Below, piece after piece: positions 1-5,201 of a stretch of 5,201 nt of DNA. The DNA lies in NCBI GenBank assembly GCA_028290245.1, contig JAQGKG010000111.1:1-5201 (forward strand), in the 5' to 3' direction. The notes beneath the pieces were generated by a model. The model did not search any database. It was not told where the DNA came from and was given only the letters and a program-made list of their open reading frames with translations. Origin of the DNA: Devosia sp. GTDB taxonomy: Bacteria; Pseudomonadota; Alphaproteobacteria; Rhizobiales; Devosiaceae. Position 1 is the first letter of the stretch, and every line of letters begins with the position of its first letter. Made by a program: the position numbers and the translations under genes.

Positions 1-233
1 AGCAAGGTACCCGAGGTGTTCATGCGCGGCAGGCCGAGCGAGAGTGTTGCGTCCATATGGAAATGGGGATCGACGAAAGGTGGCGTCACCAGCCGTCCGG
101 TGGCGTCTAATTCGGTCTGGGCCGTGCCCGCTATCGCAGGCTCGATGGCCGCGATGCGCCCCGCTTCGATGGCGATATCAACGCCTTCGCGTCCATCGGG
201 GAGATTGGCATTGCGAACCACGAGATCGAACAT
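1..233 (-). CDS. CodA-like cytosine deaminase family amidohydrolase, N-terminal fragment (runs off left edge)
   Basis: Reading the minus strand from the ATG at 233-231 gives 77 intact codons and then the window edge, so only the N-terminus is present. The start MFDLVVRNANLPDG is the small beta-sandwich strand typical of the amidohydrolase superfamily. It is followed by TPPFVDPHFHMDATLS, where H57 and H59 form the HxH metal-binding motif at the end of the first barrel strand, and then by GLPRMNTSGTL. The PPFV-(D/E)-PH-x-H-x-D block followed by N-x-SGTL is the pattern of E. coli CodA cytosine deaminase, which hydrolyses cytosine to uracil and ammonia in the cytoplasm. Relatives of CodA also deaminate or hydrolyse other rings (isoguanine, triazines, creatinine-like compounds), so the exact substrate is open. 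The start is supported by GAAAGG (plus-strand 243-248), nine bases upstream. It lies 76 bases after the amidohydrolase gene on the same strand and is probably co-transcribed with it. Confidence 0.85.
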   Translation of the reverse strand, partial: MFDLVVRNANLPDGREGVDIAIEAGRIAAIEPAIAGTAQTELDATGRLVTPPFVDPHFHMDATLSLGLPRMNTSGTL

Positions 234-309
234 TGGATGATACCTTTCAGCAATTGGTCCCTTTTGCCGGATCGCACCCGCCTCAGCAACCCGCGAGAGC
301 AGGGACGAA

Positions 310-1665
310 TTAGCGCGGCAGGGGGCGGACGAAGTGGCCGGTGCCGGGTTCGGAGACTTTAGTGCCGTCGAAGACCTGTTGGCCGCGGAGATATGTGAGT
401 CCGACGACCCATGGCAGTTGCATGCCGTTGTAGGGCGACCAGCCGACGACATTGTGCCCGCTGGCGGCAGCGTCATAGACGGTGGGGCGATTGAACAGCA
501 CAGCGATATCGGCGTCCTTGCCGACGGTCAGTGCGCCCTTGGCGTGATCGAGCCGGAAGTGGCGGGCGGGGTTTTCGGACATCAGCTTGGCCGCCCAATG
601 CAGTGGCACGTCGTGCTCAAGGGCGCCCTTGATGAACAGCGGAACCATTACTTCGAGACCGGGGGCGCCGGAGGCGTTGGCCAGCATATCCGGATTGGTC
701 TTGCGGTCTTCGGACCAACTGACGTGGTCGGTGGAAACCAGCGTCACATTGCCGGCGGCAACATGCTTCCAAATCTGTTCGACCTCGGCGCGCGGACGGA
801 TCGGCGGGTTGATCTTGGCCTTGCCGACGAGGCGGCGGACGTCGCTTTCTTCGTCGAGAGTCAGATAGTGGATGCAGCATTCGATGGTGGCGGCGTAGCC
901 TTGGTCGCGATAGGTGCGGGCGATCTCGTAGCCGCGGCCGAGCGAGCAATGCACCACATGGGCGGGGCAGCCGGTCTGTGCGCCGGTCTCGTAGATTTGC
1001 AGCGAGGCGAGCAGTTCGGTGAGCGGCGGCCGACTCATGCCGTGGGCGCGATAGTCGGTGATGCCGGCAGCCTTGACCTTGGCGATGGCGGTGCGGACGG
1101 CCTCGTCGTCCTCGTTATGGACGCCGGCAGTCAGGCCGGTCGGCGCGATGGCGGCAAAGCATTCCTCAAGCAGGGCGGGGGGAATACGCGGGAAGCGTAT
1201 CGGGTCGGTGCCGAAGGTGGAGAATTTGAAAGCGGCGACGCCGGCCTCGACCTGTTCGAGAATGCGAGCGGGACCTTCTTGCGGATCGATCGTGCCATAG
1301 AGAGCGAAATCGACCCGGGCCTGGGGGCTGGCGTGATCTATCTTGCGCCGAACGGCATTGGCAGAGCAGACCAGATTGTCCTCGTCATAGGGCATGTCGA
1401 CGATGGTGGTGACGCCGCCCGCCGCAGCCGAGCGGGTCGACCAGATGAAGTCTTCCTGGTTCTTCTGGCTAAGCGAATGTACCTGCGCATCTATGGCGCC
1501 CGGCAGGATCAGTGCATCGCCCAACAGGTGGCGCTCGCGTGCCGCGGGAGGCGTGCCGGTGCCAATATGGGCGATCTTGCCATCGCGGACGGCGACATAG
1601 CCGCCTTCGATCACGCTGTCAGGCAGGACGACTGTGCCGGCCAGGACAAGATCAAAATCGCTCAT
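310..1665 (-). CDS. Allantoinase/dihydropyrimidinase-like cyclic amidohydrolase with a QxH metal motif
   Basis: This 451-residue protein is the usual length for allantoinases and dihydropyrimidinases, cytoplasmic enzymes that reversibly open cyclic amide rings such as hydantoins, dihydropyrimidines or allantoin. The order of motifs fits: an N-terminal beta-sandwich strand (FDLVLAGTVVLPD), PGAIDAQVHS at 56-64, AAGGVTTIVDMP at 81-92, the candidate carboxylated Lys K147 in AAFKFS, metal His H183 in GVHNEDD, metal His H239 in HVVHCS, KINPPIRP at 284-291, the catalytic Asp D313 in STDHVSW, and GKDADIAVL with WSPYNG in the C-terminal part. The first metal ligand of the HxH motif is Gln (Q61) rather than His; H63 is kept. 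I chose the start at 1665 because MSDFDLVL begins the family fold and TGGAG (1673-1677) lies seven bases upstream; an in-frame ATG at 1716 would add 17 basic, unfamiliar residues. Allantoinase, hydantoinase or an unnamed related activity are all possible. Confidence 0.88.
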   Translation of the reverse strand: MSDFDLVLAGTVVLPDSVIEGGYVAVRDGKIAHIGTGTPPAARERHLLGDALILPGAIDAQVHSLSQKNQEDFIWSTRSAAAGGVTTIVDMPYDEDNLVCSANAVRRKIDHASPQARVDFALYGTIDPQEGPARILEQVEAGVAAFKFSTFGTDPIRFPRIPPALLEECFAAIAPTGLTAGVHNEDDEAVRTAIAKVKAAGITDYRAHGMSRPPLTELLASLQIYETGAQTGCPAHVVHCSLGRGYEIARTYRDQGYAATIECCIHYLTLDEESDVRRLVGKAKINPPIRPRAEVEQIWKHVAAGNVTLVSTDHVSWSEDRKTNPDMLANASGAPGLEVMVPLFIKGALEHDVPLHWAAKLMSENPARHFRLDHAKGALTVGKDADIAVLFNRPTVYDAAASGHNVVGWSPYNGMQLPWVVGLTYLRGQQVFDGTKVSEPGTGHFVRPLPR

Positions 1666-1672
1666 GCAAACG

Positions 1673-1677
1673 CTCCA
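1673..1677 (-). promoter_or_regulatory. Ribosome binding site deciding the amidohydrolase start
   Basis: On the minus strand TGGAG lies seven bases before the ATG at 1665-1663. It favours this start over the upstream in-frame ATGs at 1716 and 1680, which would add residues that do not resemble the family N-terminus. Confidence 0.6.
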
Positions 1678-1695
1678 CATATGACCCACGCGAGT

Positions 1696-1717
1696 CTTGC
1701 GCCTGAGGCGATGCAAG
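1696..1717 (-). other. Imperfect hairpin between the regulator and amidohydrolase genes
   Basis: In the 99-base gap between these two minus-strand genes, CTTGC (1696-1700) pairs with GCAAG (1713-1717). Inside this, GCC (1701-1703) pairs with GGC (1707-1709) around a TGA loop, leaving a three-base bulge on one side. No T-run follows in the direction of transcription, so it is not a convincing intrinsic terminator. It could be a processing or attenuation element that separates regulator expression from enzyme expression, or it could be chance. Confidence 0.3.
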
Positions 1718-1764
1718 GCAACAGCTAATCAACGGGCGTGCATGGGATTTGAGACCGTTACCGA

Positions 1765-2481
1765 TCAGTCCCGGGTGTTGAGCGCTTCGGCCAGAGCTAG
1801 ACCCGTCGTGGACCGAAGATCCAGATCGGATTCGATATGGTCGATATGGGTCAGCAGCAGTTGGGCAGCCCTATTGCCGTCGCCGGCTTCTAGGGCATTG
1901 ACGATATTGCCATGGTCGTTGTGGCCGCAGCTCGAGGCACCGGAGCGGCCGTAGAGTGCGATGACGAGGGAAGAGCGGGCGACAAGCTCTTCCATGAAGC
2001 GCAACAGGATTGCGTTGCCGGCGACATTGGCCAGCAGCAGGTGGAAATCGCCCGATGCGTGAATTTCGGCGCGGCGGGCGCTGGGGCCGCGCTCGCTGAG
2101 CAACCGGCTTTCGTCATGCAGACGGGCGCGGAAGGAGGCGATGTCCTTGGGCGTGACGCATGCGGCGGCGGCGCGGGCGATGCCGGGCTCGATCAAGCGG
2201 CGAGATGCGAAGACCTGACGGGCTTCATCTGGAGTGGGGTTGGCTACAAAGGCGCCGCGATTACGCTCGGTCTTGACCAAGCCCTCAAAGGCCAGGGCTT
2301 GCAGGGCGGCGCGGACGACAGTGCGGCTGACATCAAACAGCGTGCCGACTTCAGCTTCGTTGAGCTTGGTGCCGGGTGCCAGGCGCCGATCGACGATGGC
2401 GTCACGCAGATGATCGCGGATCATGGCGGCGCGATCTTCAGCGACTGGCGGCGGAGCAAAACTGTGGTCGGCAAGAGTCAT
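1765..2481 (-). CDS. GntR family transcriptional regulator, FCD (FadR-type) subfamily
   Basis: This 238-residue protein is the usual length for FadR-type regulators. Residues about 17-80 form the winged helix-turn-helix DNA-binding domain: IRDHLRDAIVDRRLAPGTKL, then NEAEVGTLFDVSRTVVRAAL with the recognition helix, then a wing around KTERNRGAFVA. Residues about 85-225 form the all-helical FCD effector domain. Probable metal ligands are H147 (GDFHLLLANVAGN), H190 (HGNIVNALEAGD) and H212 (THIDHIESDL). The Asp that usually sits four residues before the first His is Ser here (S143). Such proteins are cytoplasmic dimers, most often repressors released by a small acid or pathway intermediate. Transcription is divergent from the ABC operon and upstream of the hydrolase genes, so it probably regulates both arms and itself. 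The start at 2481 has only a weak upstream GGTGA; a later start at M20 would still keep the whole helix-turn-helix. The effector is unknown. Confidence 0.92.
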   Translation of the reverse strand: MTLADHSFAPPPVAEDRAAMIRDHLRDAIVDRRLAPGTKLNEAEVGTLFDVSRTVVRAALQALAFEGLVKTERNRGAFVANPTPDEARQVFASRRLIEPGIARAAAACVTPKDIASFRARLHDESRLLSERGPSARRAEIHASGDFHLLLANVAGNAILLRFMEELVARSSLVIALYGRSGASSCGHNDHGNIVNALEAGDGNRAAQLLLTHIDHIESDLDLRSTTGLALAEALNTRD

Positions 2482-2540
2482 GGGTCACCCGGGTCATTTC
2501 TACATAGGCGCAATCGCCGGGTAGCGAAAGCTGGAAGTCG

Positions 2541-2569
2541 CATACACTCGAAGGCCAAATTGCATACAA
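2541..2569 (-). promoter_or_regulatory. Candidate leftward sigma-70-type promoter for the GntR regulator gene
   Basis: On the minus strand, TTGTAT (2569-2564) could be a -35 box and TGTATG (2546-2541) a -10 box, with exactly 17 bases between them. The -35 matches TTGACA in four of six positions and the -10 is a poor match to TATAAT. The predicted transcript would start about 50 bases before the regulator ATG. The -35 lies inside the 2557-2572 palindrome, which would suit autorepression. Confidence 0.35.
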
Positions 2570-2572
2570 TTT
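2557..2572. promoter_or_regulatory. Palindrome, probable operator for the GntR/FCD regulator
   Basis: AAATTG-CATA-CAATTT is an inverted repeat with two perfect six-base arms and a four-base centre. Its core TTGCATACAA is one base away from TTGTATACAA, a form resembling the short TTG/CAA-type palindromes bound by many FadR-subfamily regulators. It lies 76 bases from the regulator start codon and about 170 bases from the ATPase start codon, and overlaps the candidate leftward -35. Assignment to this regulator is inferred from position and symmetry. Confidence 0.55.
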
Positions 2573-2592
2573 TGGCGTGGGCTGCGGACACG

Positions 2593-2633
2593 TGCTTATG
2601 AATCGAGCAGATGCCGTTGCTGCTTATAAATCG
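2593..2633. repeat. Near-perfect 13-base direct repeat, TGCTTATRAATCG, 28 bases apart
   Basis: Copy 1 is at 2593-2605 (TGCTTATGAATCG) and copy 2 at 2621-2633 (TGCTTATAAATCG). They match at 12 of 13 positions and differ only by G/A at position eight. The start-to-start spacing is 28 bases. Both copies lie in the AT-rich part of the divergent gap. They could be tandem protein-binding sites for the transporter promoter or remnants of a small duplication. Confidence 0.6.
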
Positions 2634-2729
2634 TACAATACCGATGAAACCGGATTTTCGAATGATAACAGGAGGTTAATTCAGGTCACCTGGATTGGCA
2701 CGGCTGATGCATAGGAGAACCCGACAAAC

Positions 2730-2735
2730 GGGGGA
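2730..2735 (+). promoter_or_regulatory. Ribosome binding site of the ABC ATPase gene
   Basis: GGGGGA lies six bases before the ATG at 2742, a normal spacing. The ATG at 2735 is in another frame and gives an Arg- and Asp-rich product without family resemblance, so it is not the gene start. Confidence 0.55.
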
Positions 2736-2741
2736 TGCTGA

Positions 2742-3830
2742 ATGTCCAAAGCTGCCGAGATCGACATTGCATCGGTTTCCAAGATTTACGGCAAGACCGT
2801 TGCCGTGGACGCGATCAGCCTGAAGATACCGGCCGGCAGCTATTGTTGCCTGCTTGGGCCATCGGGCTGCGGCAAGACCTCGACACTGCGCATGATTGCC
2901 GGACACGAGACTGTCTCGATCGGCGATATCGTGCTCGGCAAGGATGTCGTGACCCACCTGCCACCCGCCAAGCGCGGCACGGCGATGATGTTCCAGTCCT
3001 ATGCCCTGTTTCCCCATCTCGACCTGGTCGACAACGTCGCGTTCAGCCTTAAAATGAGCGGCGTCGACAAGGAGGCGCGGCGGGCGCGGGCGCTCGACAT
3101 GCTCAAGCTGATGCAGATGGAGGCGTACGCCAATCGCCGGCCCGCCCAGCACTCCGGCGGGCAGCAGCAACGCGTTGCGCTGGCGAGGGCTCTGATCACC
3201 GACCCTGAGGCGCTACTGCTCGACGAGCCGCTGTCGGCCCTCGATCCATTCCTCAAGATCCGCATGCGGGCCGAGCTCAAGAAGCTGCAGAAGCAACTGG
3301 GCATCACCTTCGTGCATGTGACCCATAGCCAGGAAGAGGCGATGGCGCTGGCCGATATCGTTGTGGTGATGAGCGACGGCCGCATCGAGCAGGCCGCCAG
3401 CCCGCGCGAAGTGTTCGAACGGCCAGCCACGGCTTTTGTCGCGCGCTTCATGGGCGATCACAATGTCATCGGCGGCAAGGTCACTGGCTCGTCCAATGGC
3501 TTGGTGACGTTCGAGGTTATCGGTGGCGGCACCTTCTCGGCGTCCGGCACGGCAAAGCACGCTGGCACGGACGTCGATGCAGCGATCCGCACAGATCACG
3601 TCCGCATTGGCGAGAGCCCGGTTAAGGGCCTCGGCTTCACCGGCATCATTTCCAACATCGAATATCGCGGCGCCACGGTGAAGCTCACCATCGAAGGCGC
3701 CGGTATCGCCGAATTCACCGCCATCATCACAGACAAGGCGTTTTACGCCACGCCTGTCGCAGTGGGTGATGCGGTGCCCCTCCATTGGGATGCCGAGGAC
3801 GCAATCATCCTCGGCACGCTCAATTCCTAA
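2742..3830 (+). CDS. Polyamine-type (PotA-like) ABC transporter ATP-binding protein
   Basis: This 362-residue protein is the cytoplasmic energy-coupling subunit of an importer and has the length of PotA/UgpC-type ATPases. The nucleotide-binding domain spans about residues 6-240: Walker A GPSGCGKT (39-46), Q-loop Gln Q85 in MMFQSYALFPH, signature motif HSGGQ (137-141), Walker B ALLLDEP (157-163) with catalytic E162, D-loop SALD (165-168) and switch His H195 in VHVTHSQEEA. The stretch SPREVFERPAT...FVARFMGDHNV is the usual hinge into the C-terminal TOBE-type domain (about 245-360), a site of regulation in related transporters. The signature motif starts with His instead of the usual Leu. The substrate-binding gene follows after 33 bases, so the two form one operon. 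The solute is unknown: the polyamine-type label reflects family only, and the neighbouring hydrolase genes suggest a cyclic nitrogen compound. Confidence 0.93.
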   Translation: MSKAAEIDIASVSKIYGKTVAVDAISLKIPAGSYCCLLGPSGCGKTSTLRMIAGHETVSIGDIVLGKDVVTHLPPAKRGTAMMFQSYALFPHLDLVDNVAFSLKMSGVDKEARRARALDMLKLMQMEAYANRRPAQHSGGQQQRVALARALITDPEALLLDEPLSALDPFLKIRMRAELKKLQKQLGITFVHVTHSQEEAMALADIVVVMSDGRIEQAASPREVFERPATAFVARFMGDHNVIGGKVTGSSNGLVTFEVIGGGTFSASGTAKHAGTDVDAAIRTDHVRIGESPVKGLGFTGIISNIEYRGATVKLTIEGAGIAEFTAIITDKAFYATPVAVGDAVPLHWDAEDAIILGTLNS

Positions 3831-3863
3831 ATCTCCAGCAAAGCAAACAGGGACGTTCAGGCT

Positions 3864-5153
3864 ATGACAGAGACCACCAAGAAGACCGGCATTTCCCGCC
3901 GCAACCTGCTCAAGACCGGCGCTGCTGCAGTGGCCGGCACGGCGCTGGGCACCGGTGCCATCACCGGTTTCCCCACCATATGGGCACAGAACCCGATCAC
4001 CCTGCGCCAGTTCGGCACCGGCGTGTCGAACCTCAATGCCATTGCCGAAAAGTGCAAGGCAGACCTCGGCATCACGCTGGAAATGACGGCCACGGATTCC
4101 GACGCCGCCGCACAGCGCGCCGTGACCCAGCCCGACAGCTATGACATTGCCGATATCGAATACTGGATCCTCAAGAAGGTGTTCCCCACCGGCGTGATCC
4201 AGCCAATGGACGTGTCCAAGCTCACCTATTATGACAAGATCGTGCCGCTGTTCAAAACCGGCAAGCTGACCCCTGACAGCGTCATCGCGCAGGGCACCGC
4301 GCCGCACACCGTCGGCTATGTCGAAGCTCCCGGCGACAAGACCTTTGCCAAGGGCGAAACCGGCTGGTTCACAATGGTTCCGACCATCTACAACGCCGAT
4401 ACACTTGGCATCCGCCCCGACCTGGTCGGCCGCGACATCACCACCTGGGCCGACATCATGGACCCGGCCTTCAAGGGCAAGACCGCCATCATCAACGTGC
4501 CATCGATCGGCATCATGGATGCGGCGATGATCATGGAAGCCATGGGCAACATCACCTATGGTGACAAGGGCAACATGACCAAGGCCGAGATCGATGCCAC
4601 CATCGATTTCCTGATCAAGGCTAAGCAGGACGGCCAGTTCCGCGCCTTCTGGAAAAGCTTCGACGAGTCGGTGAACCTTATGTCTTCGGGTGAAGTGGTG
4701 ATCCAATCGATGTGGTCGCCAGCCGTTGCCGCCGTGCGCTCCAAGGGCATCGCCTGCAAGTACCAGCCACTTAAGGAAGGCTATCGCTCATGGGGCGGCG
4801 GTCTTGGCCTGGCCTCGCATCTGCAGGGCGCCCAGCTCGACGCGGCCTACGAATATATCAACTGGTACACATCCGGTTGGGTCGGCGGCTATCTCAACCG
4901 CCAGGGCTATTACTCGGCAGCCATGGACACCGCCAAGGAACATATGTCGGCCGACGAGTGGGGCTACTGGATCGAAGGCAAGGCCGCCGCTGGCGATATC
5001 CTGTCTCCCGATGGCACCGTGATGGAAAAGGCCGGCGCCATCCGTGACGGCGGCTCGTTCGAAGAACGCATGGGCAAGGTTGCCTGCTGGAACTCGGTAA
5101 TGGACGAAGACCGCTACATGGTCCGCCGCTGGAACGAGTTCATCGCTGCCTAA
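3864..5153 (+). CDS. PotD-like periplasmic substrate-binding protein with Tat signal
   Basis: This 429-residue protein is the solute receptor of the transporter encoded upstream. Residues 1-42 form a twin-arginine (Tat) signal: ISRRNLLK at 10-17, then an Ala/Gly-rich hydrophobic stretch, with likely cleavage near IWAQ (39-42). The mature part has the pattern of the spermidine/putrescine-type (COG0687-like) two-lobed binding proteins: YDIADIEYWILKKV (93-106), YNADTLGI (176-183), TTWADIMDPAFKGKTAII (193-210), the hinge-region block MSSGEVVIQSMWSPAV (273-288), PLKEGYRSWGGGLGLA (302-317) and AAYEYINWYTSG (327-338). It is longer than E. coli PotD (348 residues), partly from the Tat leader and a C-terminal extension rich in Trp and Tyr. 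Aromatic residues such as W286, W310 and Y336 could line the ligand site, but this is inferred. The start has AGGGA (3849-3853) ten bases upstream. Permease genes are expected downstream. Confidence 0.93.
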   Translation: MTETTKKTGISRRNLLKTGAAAVAGTALGTGAITGFPTIWAQNPITLRQFGTGVSNLNAIAEKCKADLGITLEMTATDSDAAAQRAVTQPDSYDIADIEYWILKKVFPTGVIQPMDVSKLTYYDKIVPLFKTGKLTPDSVIAQGTAPHTVGYVEAPGDKTFAKGETGWFTMVPTIYNADTLGIRPDLVGRDITTWADIMDPAFKGKTAIINVPSIGIMDAAMIMEAMGNITYGDKGNMTKAEIDATIDFLIKAKQDGQFRAFWKSFDESVNLMSSGEVVIQSMWSPAVAAVRSKGIACKYQPLKEGYRSWGGGLGLASHLQGAQLDAAYEYINWYTSGWVGGYLNRQGYYSAAMDTAKEHMSADEWGYWIEGKAAAGDILSPDGTVMEKAGAIRDGGSFEERMGKVACWNSVMDEDRYMVRRWNEFIAA

Positions 5154-5163
5154 ACTTCATGTA

Positions 5164-5180
5164 GGGCACCTGATCTGCCC
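5164..5180 (+). other. Short hairpin just after the binding-protein gene
   Basis: GGGCA (5164-5168) pairs perfectly with TGCCC (5176-5180) around a seven-base loop, starting ten bases past the stop codon. There is no T-run, so it is unlikely to end transcription. Hairpins after binding-protein genes often stabilise that part of an operon mRNA, which would suit higher expression of the receptor than of the permeases. The remaining bases to 5201 show no start of a further gene. Confidence 0.3.
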
Positions 5181-5201
5181 GCAACCACCGACCGGTACCT
5201 C

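Larger units (their letters stand above)
2482..2741. promoter_or_regulatory. Divergent regulatory region between the regulator and the ABC transporter operon
   Basis: This 260-base gap separates two divergent genes and must hold promoters for both directions. It is clearly more AT-rich than the flanking genes, mostly at 2555-2680. It contains a 16-base palindrome, a candidate leftward promoter, a 13-base direct repeat, the perfect interrupted palindrome CAGGT-C-ACCTG (2682-2692) and an AGGAGG at 2670-2675 with no good start codon after it. Rightward -10-like hexamers are TATAAA (2625-2630) and TACAAT (2634-2639), but neither has a good -35 at 16-18 bases, so the transporter promoter may be weak or activator-dependent. 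I see no small gene on either strand that I would defend. Confidence 0.7.

Noticed and set aside
234..309. Possible terminator or promoter between the two hydrolase genes
   Set aside because: The 76-base gap has only a distant GTCCC/GGGAC pair (257-261 and 302-306) and no T-run or paired promoter boxes, so simple co-transcription is the better reading.
1666..1716. Longer N-terminus for the amidohydrolase starting at 1716
   Set aside because: The additional 17 residues are basic and unlike the family, and the internal ATG at 1665 has a better-placed ribosome binding site.
334..1728. Long open frame of 464 codons on the plus strand opposite the amidohydrolase gene
   Set aside because: It mirrors the real gene almost end to end, has an Ala/Gly/Asp-rich composition without family motifs, and is the expected shadow of a GC-rich gene; the minus-strand frame has a full set of amidohydrolase motifs.
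1912..2601. Plus-strand open frame of 229 codons opposite the GntR gene
   Set aside because: It has a low-complexity Gly/Ala-rich product and no motifs, and it lies opposite a clear GntR/FCD gene and its control region.
3213..4706. Long open frame of 497 codons on the minus strand spanning the ATPase and binding-protein genes
   Set aside because: It crosses two well-supported genes and their intergenic gap, and its His-, Gly- and Asp-rich product has no recognisable domain; it is an antisense shadow.
6..5199. GGTACC at both ends of the window (6-11 and 5194-5199)
   Set aside because: A six-base site occurring twice in about 5 kb is unremarkable; there is no other sign of a repeat, cloning junction or attachment site.
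1..5201. CRISPR arrays, tRNA or rRNA genes, insertion sequences or phage genes
   Set aside because: No repeat-spacer pattern, structured RNA signature, transposase motif or terminal inverted repeats were seen on either strand.

Overview
The window is a high-GC stretch of bacterial DNA with dense coding, short intergenic gaps and GC-rich third codon positions. The gene families and protein style suggest an alphaproteobacterium, plausibly of the Hyphomicrobiales (Rhizobium/Devosia-like). That placement is an inference from style, since no rRNA or marker gene is present. The layout is two divergent transcription units around a regulatory gap at about 2482-2741.

Leftward (minus strand), in order of transcription, are three genes. 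The first is a GntR/FCD-family regulator (2481-1765). The second is an allantoinase/dihydropyrimidinase-like cyclic amidohydrolase (1665-310). The third is the N-terminal part of a CodA-like cytosine deaminase family amidohydrolase (from 233 off the left edge). Rightward (plus strand) are a PotA-like ABC transporter ATPase (2742-3830) and, 33 bases later, a Tat-exported PotD-like substrate-binding protein (3864-5153). The permease genes expected for such a transporter would lie past the right edge.

Together this reads as an uptake-and-degradation cluster. A small nitrogenous solute would be captured in the periplasm, imported by the polyamine-type ABC transporter, and processed by two metal-dependent hydrolases that act on cyclic amide or amidine bonds. 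The GntR protein probably controls both arms from the shared gap. The substrate cannot be read from the sequence; a pyrimidine, hydantoin, ureide or similar ring compound is the natural guess.

The most unusual points are four. The cyclic amidohydrolase has Gln in place of the first His of its HxH metal motif. The ATPase has His at the first position of its signature motif. The regulator lacks the usual FCD Asp. The divergent gap holds a 16-base palindrome overlapping a candidate regulator promoter, and a separate near-perfect 13-base direct repeat. The long ORFs antisense to the real genes are judged to be coding-strand shadows.
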